Under the pieces are notes generated by a model. The model did no database searches. It saw only the letters and a list, made by a program, of their open reading frames with translations, and was not told where the DNA came from. A stretch of DNA of 64,000 nt from Corynebacterium pseudotuberculosis (GTDB lineage: Bacteria; Actinomycetota; Actinomycetes; Mycobacteriales; Mycobacteriaceae): assembly GCF_002155265.1 (NCBI RefSeq), contig NZ_CP021251.1, positions 558,001 through 622,000 on the forward strand, given 5' to 3'. Shown piece after piece: positions 55,002 to 64,000 of the stretch. Position 1 is the stretch's first letter, and every line of letters starts with the position of its first letter. The position numbers and the translations under genes are program-made.

Positions 55002-55724
55002 ATGTCTACAAGGAAGTCCTACAGCCGTCGCCAGATTTTACGAGCCCTGGGGTTTGGTGCTGGAGCCACAGCGCTCGCCGCCTGCACAACTGGGCCAACT
55101 AAAGCATCTCAGGGTACGGGTGATCCCATTGCGGATGGAATCAACAAATTTGAGGATTCCATCTACCCCGACAATAAAAAGCTCTATGAGGACATGGCGG
55201 ATTCCCAATCTCCTCACACTTTGGTGGTCACATGCTCAGATTCGCGCATTGATGCAGAAACTCTCTTGTCTGCCAAGCCTGGTGAGCTGTTCCATTTACG
55301 TAATATCGCCAACATTGTGCCGCACGCCAGCAAGCCAGACTTTGGGATGCTTGCCCCGGTGGAATATGCGGTGGCCAGCCTGGAGGTTTCTACGATCGCT
55401 GTTATTGGCCACTCTAATTGTGGGGGAATGGCGGCGCTTCAGCACCTCGATGACTACGCAAAAAAGCTTCCAGCTACACATGATTGGCTGACCCGATCTA
55501 AGGACGTACTTGCTCGTCTTGAGGGGGAGCGCAAAGCTGAAGATTTCTCGCTTCGCTTGGAAAGAGCCAATGCGGCGGCCCAGCTAGAGAACTTGATGTC
55601 TCATCCCTTTGTGTCGGATCGGGTAAATGCTGGCGCTCTCAAGCTGGAAGCGTATCACTATGACATCGGTAAAGGTGACGTGACCAAGTTTGATCAGAAG
55701 AAAGGCATCTTTGTGGATGTCTAG
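55002..55724 (+). CDS. Beta-carbonic anhydrase, Tat-exported lipoprotein
   Basis: This 240-residue protein converts CO2 and bicarbonate outside the membrane. The N-terminus SYSRRQILRALGFGAGATALAAC combines a twin-arginine motif with a lipobox (LAAC), so the folded enzyme is exported and lipid-anchored. Zinc ligands are the Cys of CSDSRID, then His and Cys of VIGHSNCGGM; the Asp-Arg dyad lies in SDSR. ATG 55002 has GGAG 7 bases upstream; TTG 54996 is less likely. It is a single gene. Export is unusual for a beta-class enzyme but known in corynebacteria and relatives. Confidence 0.88.
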   Translation: MSTRKSYSRRQILRALGFGAGATALAACTTGPTKASQGTGDPIADGINKFEDSIYPDNKKLYEDMADSQSPHTLVVTCSDSRIDAETLLSAKPGELFHLRNIANIVPHASKPDFGMLAPVEYAVASLEVSTIAVIGHSNCGGMAALQHLDDYAKKLPATHDWLTRSKDVLARLEGERKAEDFSLRLERANAAAQLENLMSHPFVSDRVNAGALKLEAYHYDIGKGDVTKFDQKKGIFVDV

Positions 55725-56292
55725 CTGAACACTGCGGCGGTTTATACAGCTTGTGTTGTAGGGGCTGCTACATGTGTGCGTCGATAAGCAAACTTTGTGA
55801 TTGCTTTTGTAGTGCTTTCTGTGTGCTCAGTGGCGCCGTGTTATTGGCGGCGAACAAAAAGAAAAAGTTTGTTGCCATAAAAGCGCTATTTTGTGCAGTG
55901 GTTTTGCGCTCGGCTGCCGGTGTGAAACTGAATCGCTGCCTGCATCACCTGTTGTATCTGGGAACTTTTTTGAGGGGGCTACATTCCGAAAGGTGTGAAT
56001 GGCTTTGGATGTGACTGGTCTCCAAAGTGGCCATGAAAAAAGTTCATTGAGGCAAACTATTATCTTCATTCCCAACTCCAAAAGTGGGTGATGTTAGCGA
56101 ATGTTCTATCGGTGATATTGTCTTGGGGTGGGATACTTTACCCCCTTATGGGTTCGAGCTTTTGTTTGGTTATTGCTGTGAGCTGCATGTAAGCGAAATC
56201 GGGAGGGGCGGCCTGGCCGGGATGTCCAAAAATCTTGTCTTTTCCTGAGGGGCTCTATAGCTTTGATCGAGTGAAAGCAAGCCTGCACTTAC
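55725..56292 (+). other. Gene-poor gap before siderophore operon
   Basis: About 570 bases with no gene I can support. A cysteine-rich 87-codon frame (55751-56014) lacks a ribosome site and family features. In C. glutamicum further iron-uptake genes lie in this place, so the gap may be a decayed remnant. Confidence 0.4.
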
Positions 56293-56311
56293 TGAGGTTT
56301 GCCAATCCCAT
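56293..56311. promoter_or_regulatory. Probable DtxR site upstream of siderophore importer
   Basis: TGAGGTTTGCCAATCCCAT matches the DtxR consensus at 13 of 19 positions, with the core GGTTnGCC intact. It ends 22 bases before the ATG of the binding-protein gene. The homologous C. glutamicum locus is DtxR-controlled, which supports it. Confidence 0.5.
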
Positions 56312-56333
56312 CTCAATTAAGGATAAGAGTCTT

Positions 56334-57326
56334 ATGGTCTCCAGATTTACTAAGTTCGCTGCAGTTTTTACAGCTGCGGGTCTTGCTTTGAGTGCTTGTA
56401 GCGATTCGGGCATTAAAGATAGCGCCGCGAGCGTGCAGTCGAAGGAAAATACCGTGACTGTTCAGGACAACTACGGAAAAGTCGAGATTAAAACTCCTGT
56501 TGAGCGAGTTGTTGCTACGGATAACCGCACATTCCAGGTCTTGGATCAGTGGGGGGTAACCCCTGTTGCAGTACCTAAGCCTATCGCGCCGTCGACTGTG
56601 CCTAACTTCCTTAACAATGATCAAATCGTGGATCTGGGAACCCACCGCGAGCCCAACCTTGAGGCAATGGTGGCCACTGATCCAGATTTGATCATCTCTG
56701 GCCAGCGCTTTTCGCAACATTACAAAGAGATGAAAAAGCTCAATCCCGGCGTTCCTATTGTGGACTTTGAGCCCCGTGATGGAGAACCCTTCGACGCGGA
56801 ACTTAAGCGTCAGGTGACTGAGATGGGCGTTATTTTTAACAAAGAAGGCGAAGCTAAAAAGCTTGTAAAAGATTTCGAGGATTCTGTAGCTCGGGCAAAG
56901 AAGGCCTATAACGGATCTGACAAAGTTATGGCTGTGAACGTATCTGGAGGCTCAATCGGCTACATTGCGCCGCACGTCGGCCGCGTCTATGGTTCCGTTT
57001 TTGATCTATTGGGTCTCAAGCCTGCGCTACAGATTGAGGGTGCCTCCTCCAATCACAAAGGTGATGATATTTCTGTAGAGGCGATTGCAGACTCGAACCC
57101 TGACTGGATTTTTGTCCTCGACCGCGATGGCGCAATCATGGCTAACGACGCAAGCTACACTCCTGCTAAAGACGTGATCGCTAAGAACCAAGCACTAGCG
57201 GGAATTACTGCGGTAAAGAACCAAAAAGTGCTCGTTGCTCCACAGGATACTTATCGTAACGAGTCGATCATCACGTACACGAAGATCTTTAACTCGATTG
57301 CCGATGCTTTCGAGCAAGGTAAATAA
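56334..57326 (+). CDS. Iron-siderophore ABC transporter, substrate-binding lipoprotein
   Basis: This 330-residue lipoprotein has the signal RFTKFAAVFTAAGLALSAC (lipobox LSAC). The mature part has the type III binding-protein fold: VKIKTPVERVVATDNRTFQVLDQWGVTPVAVP, EAMVATDPDLIISGQRF, and the long linking helix before IADSNPDWIFVLDRDGAI. It resembles YclQ/CeuE/FatB proteins that bind catecholate-type siderophores, but the ligand is uncertain. AAGGA lies 10 bases before the ATG. It is separated from the permeases by a hairpin, which would let it be made in excess. Confidence 0.87.
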   Translation: MVSRFTKFAAVFTAAGLALSACSDSGIKDSAASVQSKENTVTVQDNYGKVEIKTPVERVVATDNRTFQVLDQWGVTPVAVPKPIAPSTVPNFLNNDQIVDLGTHREPNLEAMVATDPDLIISGQRFSQHYKEMKKLNPGVPIVDFEPRDGEPFDAELKRQVTEMGVIFNKEGEAKKLVKDFEDSVARAKKAYNGSDKVMAVNVSGGSIGYIAPHVGRVYGSVFDLLGLKPALQIEGASSNHKGDDISVEAIADSNPDWIFVLDRDGAIMANDASYTPAKDVIAKNQALAGITAVKNQKVLVAPQDTYRNESIITYTKIFNSIADAFEQGK

Positions 57327-57363
57327 AGCCTGCTTCCTGAGCGGTGGATTTTGTTAAAAGACT

Positions 57364-57396
57364 GGGGATTGCTAGCCAAGAGGTTAAGCAATCCCC
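57364..57396 (+). terminator. Intercistronic hairpin in siderophore operon
   Basis: Perfect 10-bp stem GGGGATTGCT / AGCAATCCCC with a 13-base loop and no long T run. It probably acts as a partial terminator or RNA stabiliser after the binding-protein gene. Confidence 0.6.
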
Positions 57397-57441
57397 GTTC
57401 TGCCGTTCATTACTGATATTTGATCGTAGAACTCGATTTTT

Positions 57442-58407
57442 ATGAAAACACATACTACGTTGGCGCAGCGCTTTAACATTCGCCTTCTGCTCGCGGCATG
57501 TGCTGTGGTTTGCTTGCTCATAGTCTCTCTCCTTACCGGCGAATATGACATTTTTTCGGGTGGAGAGGTAGACATTTTTGGTATTACTCGGATACCGAGG
57601 ACCGTAGCGCTCGTCCTAGCAGGAGCTGCGATGGCTATGTCCGGCCTTGTGATGCAAATGATCACGCAGAACAGGTTCGTGGAACCGACTACTACAGGAA
57701 CCACGGAATGGGCAGGACTGGGACTGCTCTTCTGCATGCTGACGTTCCCACAAGCCAGCATTCTGGATCGCATGCTTTCCGCGGTGGTCTTTTCTTTCGC
57801 CGGAACAATGGTCTTTTTCCTTTTCTTGCGCAGAGTCTCCTTGCGTTCTTCGCTGGTAGTTCCGATCATTGGAATCATGTTGGGTGCTGTGGTCAGTTCG
57901 GTTTCTACTTTTGTTGCACTAAAAACTGACACCTTGCAGACCTTGGGGGTGTGGTTCCAGGGAAGCTTCACCTCTGTGTCCAAGGGGCAATACGAGGTTC
58001 TGTGGGCGGTAGCGCTAGTGGTTGTCGCGGTCTTTTTCTATGCGGATCGTTTAACTGCCACGGGGCTAGGGGAGGACATAGCAACCAATATTGGCGTCAA
58101 TTACAACCGTATGGTCCTTATTGGTACGGCATTGATCGCTCTTGCAACTGGAGTGGTTACCGTAGTGATTGGCAATCTTCCTTTCCTGGGGCTTATTGTC
58201 CCTAACCTGGTTTCCATTTTTAGGGGAGACGATTTGCGAGGAAACCTACCGTGGGTGTGCCTAAGCGGGATAGGCCTAGTTACGATCTGTGACCTTATCT
58301 CGCGTACCATCATTTCTCCCTTTGAGGTACCGGTTTCCGTGGTATTAGGCATGTTTGGTGCCTTTGTTTTTGTCGGTCTCATTGTGAGGCAGGTTCGACG
58401 TGGCTAG
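57442..58407 (+). CDS. Iron-siderophore ABC transporter permease 1
   Basis: This 321-residue FecCD-type permease has about nine or ten helices. Motifs: ITRIPRTVALVLAGAAMAMSGLVMQMITQNRFVEPTTTGTTEWAGLGLLF (the ARxxxxGAALAxSGxxxQ...NPLAxPxxLG pattern) and NLPFLGLIVPNLVSIFRGDDLRGNLPWVCLSGIGLVTICDLISR near the ATPase contact loop. It overlaps the next gene by 8 bases. Confidence 0.88.
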   Translation: MKTHTTLAQRFNIRLLLAACAVVCLLIVSLLTGEYDIFSGGEVDIFGITRIPRTVALVLAGAAMAMSGLVMQMITQNRFVEPTTTGTTEWAGLGLLFCMLTFPQASILDRMLSAVVFSFAGTMVFFLFLRRVSLRSSLVVPIIGIMLGAVVSSVSTFVALKTDTLQTLGVWFQGSFTSVSKGQYEVLWAVALVVVAVFFYADRLTATGLGEDIATNIGVNYNRMVLIGTALIALATGVVTVVIGNLPFLGLIVPNLVSIFRGDDLRGNLPWVCLSGIGLVTICDLISRTIISPFEVPVSVVLGMFGAFVFVGLIVRQVRRG

Positions 58408-59458
58408 GAAGCTGGTTCAAGAAAAAACCGGGGCCGATGTGCAGGATTTGGCCACTACTCGGAGATCCGGGGCGTTTCAGACGCGCCGGGAGCAACGGCG
58501 ATATTGGATAATTCTTTCCATCGTTGTTTTTGCTGGTTTGTCCTGTGCTTTTGGGCTTTTGGTATACAAAAATCCGATGCCTTTTGGTACGCAGCGTTTT
58601 TGGTTAATCGCAGAGCGGCGCACAAACGCCATTATCGCGATGGCTGTGGTGGCTTTTTGTCAGTCGTTGGCCACAGTGGCGTTCCAGACGGTGACAAATA
58701 ATAGGATTATTACACCGTCAATTATGGGATTTGAGTCGCTGTACCGTGTGATTCATACGTCGACAGTGTTTTTCTTTGGCTCCGTGGGGCTTATGCAGTC
58801 GCGCACTATTCCGATGTTTCTCCTGCAGCTTGCGTTGATGATCGGTCTTTCGATGATGCTTTACGCATGGTTGCTTACTGGCAAAAACTCTAATATGCAT
58901 GCGCTGCTGCTCATTGGAATTATTATCGGCGCTGGCTTGGGCAGCCTGGCAACTTTTATGCAACGGTTGCTCACCCCAAGTGAATTCGACGTATTAACTG
59001 CAAGGCTTTTTGGCTCTATTAGCAATGCCGATCCCGTGTATTTCCCGATCGCCATACCTTTGGTGCTCGTGGCCGGTGGGATACTTCTTATGCTGGCAAG
59101 GCATCTCAACTTGCTACAGCTGGGGCGAGAGGTAGCGATCAACGCCGGGGTGAATTATAAAGTTTTGTCGGTGCTTATTTTGGCCCTGGTATCTGTGCTT
59201 ATGGCCACGTCAACCGCACTAGTTGGGCCAATGACATTTCTAGGCTTTTTGGTGGCTACCTTGGCTTATCAATGTGCAAACACTTTTGATCACAGGTACG
59301 TCTTTCCTATGGCGTGGGCGTTGGGTTTTGTGATTCTCACGTCTGCATATTTTGTGATGAACCATATTTTCTACGCCCAAGGTGTGGTATCCATCATCAT
59401 TGAACTTGTGGGCGGAATTATTTTCCTGATAGTCATTCTGAAAAAGGGGCGCCTGTGA
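58400..59458 (+). CDS. Iron-siderophore ABC transporter permease 2
   Basis: This 352-residue FecCD-type permease partners the previous one. It has a 30-residue cytosolic lead, then about ten helices; MAVVAFCQSLATVAFQTVTNNRIITPSIMGFESLY and STALVGPMTFLGFLVATLAYQCANTFDHRYVFPMAWALG are the family regions. The start is GTG inside the upstream gene, and the end overlaps the ATPase start (GTGA). Confidence 0.88.
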   Translation: MARKLVQEKTGADVQDLATTRRSGAFQTRREQRRYWIILSIVVFAGLSCAFGLLVYKNPMPFGTQRFWLIAERRTNAIIAMAVVAFCQSLATVAFQTVTNNRIITPSIMGFESLYRVIHTSTVFFFGSVGLMQSRTIPMFLLQLALMIGLSMMLYAWLLTGKNSNMHALLLIGIIIGAGLGSLATFMQRLLTPSEFDVLTARLFGSISNADPVYFPIAIPLVLVAGGILLMLARHLNLLQLGREVAINAGVNYKVLSVLILALVSVLMATSTALVGPMTFLGFLVATLAYQCANTFDHRYVFPMAWALGFVILTSAYFVMNHIFYAQGVVSIIIELVGGIIFLIVILKKGRL

Positions 59459-60210
59459 TTCGGCTAGAACAAGTAGCAAAGAACTACAACAGCGAGGTCT
59501 CCATTGGCCCTGTTGAACTTGAAATTCCTCAAGGCGGTATCACGGCTTTTATCGGCCCCAATGGGGCTGGAAAATCCACGCTTTTGACGATGATCGGAAG
59601 ACTTTTGCCTATCGACGCCGGCCAGATATCCGTAGCCGGCTACGATGTTGCGGCTACCAAATCTCAGGACCTGGCAAAAATTATCTCCATCCTTAGGCAA
59701 GAAAACCACTTTATTACCCGTCTTAGCGTGCGCCAGCTGGTTGGTTTTGGTCGATTCCCCTATTCAAAAGGGAAGTTAACCAAACAAGATGAGGAGATCG
59801 TTTCCAGATATATCGATTTTCTTAATCTCCGCCCACTGGAAAACCGCTATCTGGATCAGCTTTCGGGCGGTCAACGCCAGCGTGCTTACGTGGCCATGGT
59901 CTTGGCGCAGGAAACTGACTATGTGCTTCTCGACGAACCCCTCAACAACTTGGATATCGCTCATTCTGTGGAAATGATGCGTCACCTGCGCGATATTGCG
60001 CGCGACTTGGGGCGAACAGTCATAGTCGTTCTCCATGACATCAATTTCGCCGCACGGTATGCCGACTACATCTGTGCAGTTAAGGACGGAAGCGTAGTGC
60101 ATTTTGGTCCGGTAGCTAGCGCAATGGACAGCGAGGTACTGACCCGAATATTCAATACCCCGGTGCGAGTTATTGATGGCCCCGACGGTCCATTGGCTTG
60201 TTACCACTGA
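59455..60210 (+). CDS. Iron-siderophore ABC transporter ATPase
   Basis: This 251-residue FecE/FepC-type ATPase has GPNGAGKSTLLTMIGRLLP (Walker A), LRQENHF (Q-loop), QLSGGQRQRAYVAMVLAQE (signature), VLLDEPLNNLD (Walker B) and VLHDINFAARY (H-loop). It powers the two permeases. GTG start overlaps the upstream TGA. It is the last gene before the rRNA operon. Confidence 0.92.
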   Translation: MIRLEQVAKNYNSEVSIGPVELEIPQGGITAFIGPNGAGKSTLLTMIGRLLPIDAGQISVAGYDVAATKSQDLAKIISILRQENHFITRLSVRQLVGFGRFPYSKGKLTKQDEEIVSRYIDFLNLRPLENRYLDQLSGGQRQRAYVAMVLAQETDYVLLDEPLNNLDIAHSVEMMRHLRDIARDLGRTVIVVLHDINFAARYADYICAVKDGSVVHFGPVASAMDSEVLTRIFNTPVRVIDGPDGPLACYH

Positions 60211-60221
60211 CACTGGCGCTG

Positions 60222-60253
60222 AAGCACCGTAGGAATTTTTCCTGCGGTGCTTT
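60222..60253 (+). terminator. Terminator of siderophore operon
   Basis: A 14-bp stem (AAGCACCGTAGGAA / TTCCTGCGGTGCTT, one T:G pair) with a TTT loop, 11 bases after the stop codon. The 60254-60524 stretch beyond it shows no gene. Confidence 0.85.
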
Positions 60254-60524
60254 GCTGTTTTTATCGCCTTGTTGATTAAAGCTTGTTTGAAAAGCGTTAA
60301 AAAACGTGTTCTGACCTGGGGATTTGTGTGTTGTGTTGAGGGTGTGTAACTTTATGTGAGTCGCCGCGACCGACAGCGCCCCTCACAGAGGCAAACACCA
60401 CACAGTGGTTGTTGATTAGTGAGTGTAAGGCGAGAGGAAAACGAGCAGGCGATAAACAAAAATTATTCTTACATTCAGTACATGCTGGCTTTGTGGTTGG
60501 TGTGTGTGGGTGTGGGTGTGTTGT

Positions 60525-61017
60525 TTGAGAACTCAATAGTGTGCCAATGTACTTATAATATTTTTTATGGTTGACATGGCGGTAGCTACGTTGTGTAGTG
60601 GCAGCAATATGTTTTGTTACATGGTTGTGTGATGATCACGATGGTGCAGTATCGACCGGCAAGTGTGGCTTGCTTGTAAAAGATTGTGCTGTTTGTGGAA
60701 AAAATGTTGTTGACATGAGGCGTTGTTATGGTGCTGATGCGTGCATGATGTTGTGTTGTGTGGGTGTTGGTGGCTGTGGAAACGTGTGATGCTTGTGCTG
60801 TGATGCTCTGGGTGTTGTGCTTGGGGTGTTGTGGTGTGGGTGTTGGGTGATTGTTGTGTTGTCTCGTCAAGGCATCGATGGTCACTGTTTTGTTGTACTT
60901 TTTTCATTGTTTTTTGTTGAATGATCAATGAAATGTTTTTTTTTGTTGGTTGTTTGTTTTTTGCCAGTTTTGGTTGGGCTTTTCACGAAGCCTGGTTGGT
61001 CTTTTATTGGACTGATT
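60525..61017 (+). promoter_or_regulatory. rRNA operon promoter/leader region
   Basis: TATAAT at 60554-60559 and TTGACA at 60571-60576 and 60710-60715 are promoter-like, though none has an ideal partner. TTGTTTGAGAACTCAATAGT at 60521-60540 is the antitermination/processing-type element that recurs, altered, in the 16S-23S spacer. From 60680 to 60880 the plus strand is almost only G and T, which is unusual. Confidence 0.5.
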
Positions 61018-62907
<1,890 letters not shown>

Positions 62908-64000
62908 GTGTTGTTTTTTAAGGGCACACGGTGGATGCCTTGGCATTATGAGCCGATGAAGGACGTGTAAGGCCGCGATAGGCCTCGGGGAGTTGCCAAT
63001 AGAGCGTTGATCCGAGGGTGTCCGAATGGGGAAACCTGGCTGCAGTTATGTGTGGTTACCCTTCAGTGAATTCATAGCTGTTGTGGGGGTTTACGCGGGG
63101 AAGTGAAACATCTCAGTACCCGTAGGAGAAGAAAACAATTGTGATTCCGTTAGTAGTGGCGAACGAACGTGGATGAGGCTAAACCATGTGCGTGTGATAC
63201 CTGGCAGGGGTTGCGTGTGTGGTGTTGTGGGGTGTGTGCGTGAAAAGGCTGCCATCTTTTTGCTGGTTTGTGCATGTGTTAGCGGAAGTGGTGTGGGAAC
63301 GCCTGCCGTAGAAGGTGAGAGTCCTGTACGTGAAAGCATGTGTGCGCTGGTTGTGCATGTCCCCGAGTAGCAGCGGGCTCGTGGAATCTGCTGTGAATCT
63401 GCCGGGACCACCCGGTAAGCCTAAATACTTGTGATGACCGATAGCGGATGAGTACCGTGAGGGAATGGTGAAAAGTACCCCGGGAGGGGAGTGAAATAGT
63501 ACCTGAAACCGTGTGCTTACAATCCGTCAGAGCCTTTTTTGTGGGGTGATGGCGTGCCTTTTGAAGAATGAGCCTGCGAGTCAGCGGCATGTCGCGAGGT
63601 TAACCTTTTGGTGGGTAGCCGTAGCGAAAGCGAATCCTAACGAGGGTGTTGTTAGTGGCATGTCCTGGACCCGAAGCGGGGTGATCTACCCATGGCCAGT
63701 GTGAAGCAGAGGTAAGACTTTGTGGAGGCGCGAACCCACTTAGGTTGAAAACTGAGGGGATGAGCTGTGGGTAGGGGTGAAAGGCCAATCAAACTCCGTG
63801 ATAGCTGGTTCTCCCCGAAATGCATTTAGGTGCAGCGTTGCGTGTTTCTTGCTGGAGGTAGAGCTACTGGTTGGTTGAGCGGGACTACAATCTTAGCAAT
63901 GTCAGCCAAACTCCGAATGCCGGTAATGTTATAGCGTGGCAGTGAGACTGCGGGGGATAAGCTCCGTTGGTCGAGAGGGAAACAGCCCAGATCGCCGGTT
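62908..64000 (+). rRNA. rrl: 23S ribosomal RNA (partial, 3' end outside window)
   Basis: The 5' part is marked by AAGGGCACACGGTGGATGCCTTGG near 62920 and, downstream, GTACCGTGAGGGAATGGTGAAAAG and GATAGCTGGTTCTCCCCGAAA. The exact 5' base is estimated by comparison with the E. coli start. It runs off the window end. Confidence 0.96.

Noticed and set aside
55751..56014. Cysteine-rich 87-codon frame
   Set aside because: No ribosome site and irregular composition; no known family.

Overview
The window is chromosomal DNA of a Corynebacterium, most likely of the C. diphtheriae group (C. ulcerans / C. pseudotuberculosis type). The evidence is the actinobacterial AdnAB - potassium channel - NudC - UvrD2 gene order, the PDZ-Lon, UPF0182 and PPA1309-family neighbours, the 16S rRNA text, a tmRNA tag AEKTQRDYALAA, apparent leaderless starts, and operators that closely match the DtxR iron box. 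Species is inferred, not proven.

Layout. (1) 1-17.4 kb is conserved core: adnA (5' end outside the window), adnB, a K+ channel, a NudC-like Nudix protein, uvrD2, a ThiF-like protein, a YgjP-type metallopeptidase, a DUF2342-family protein, a PDZ-Lon protease, a lipoprotein, a PPA1309-family protein and a UPF0182 membrane protein. (2) 17.5-31.4 kb is accessory DNA that begins at an initiator tRNA-Met and ends near a decayed copy of a tRNA 3' end. It holds an XRE-repressor remnant, an Abi-type HEPN protein, an unrecognised soluble protein followed by a 4-TM protein, a 1648-residue single-chain type ISP-like restriction-modification enzyme, a nonsense-interrupted secreted-protein gene, a DUF2249 / polytopic membrane protein / membrane-fused copper nitrite reductase operon, and a secreted trypsin-like protease behind a 17/19 DtxR box. 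(3) 31.6-39.3 kb holds an inverse-strand operon: a Pls/PosA-type single-module peptide synthetase, a membrane acyltransferase-like protein and a lipoprotein broken by one base in an A-tract. Upstream lie 1.1 kb of AT-rich DNA and a small secreted two-cysteine protein. By eye the synthetase adenylation pocket reads DAESIGTIIK, which points to a basic amino acid and suggests a cationic poly-amino-acid product such as poly-lysine. (4) 39.7-46.4 kb: an AnsP-like amino-acid permease, a complete transcarboxylase cluster (5S, 12S, small subunit, biotinyl 1.3S) and a second secreted trypsin-like protease. (5) 46.5-54.7 kb is core: two inositol-monophosphatase-family genes (one HisN), prfB, a P-loop kinase-like gene, an AbgT-family transporter, ftsE-ftsX-smpB and ssrA. 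(6) 55-60.2 kb: a Tat-lipoprotein beta-carbonic anhydrase and a four-gene iron-siderophore ABC importer with a probable DtxR site. (7) 60.3-64 kb: an rRNA operon with G/T-rich leader and spacer, complete 16S, no spacer tRNA, and the start of 23S.

The best candidates for undescribed biology are the soluble + 4-TM gene pair in the tRNA-linked defence-like island and the Pls-type synthetase operon.
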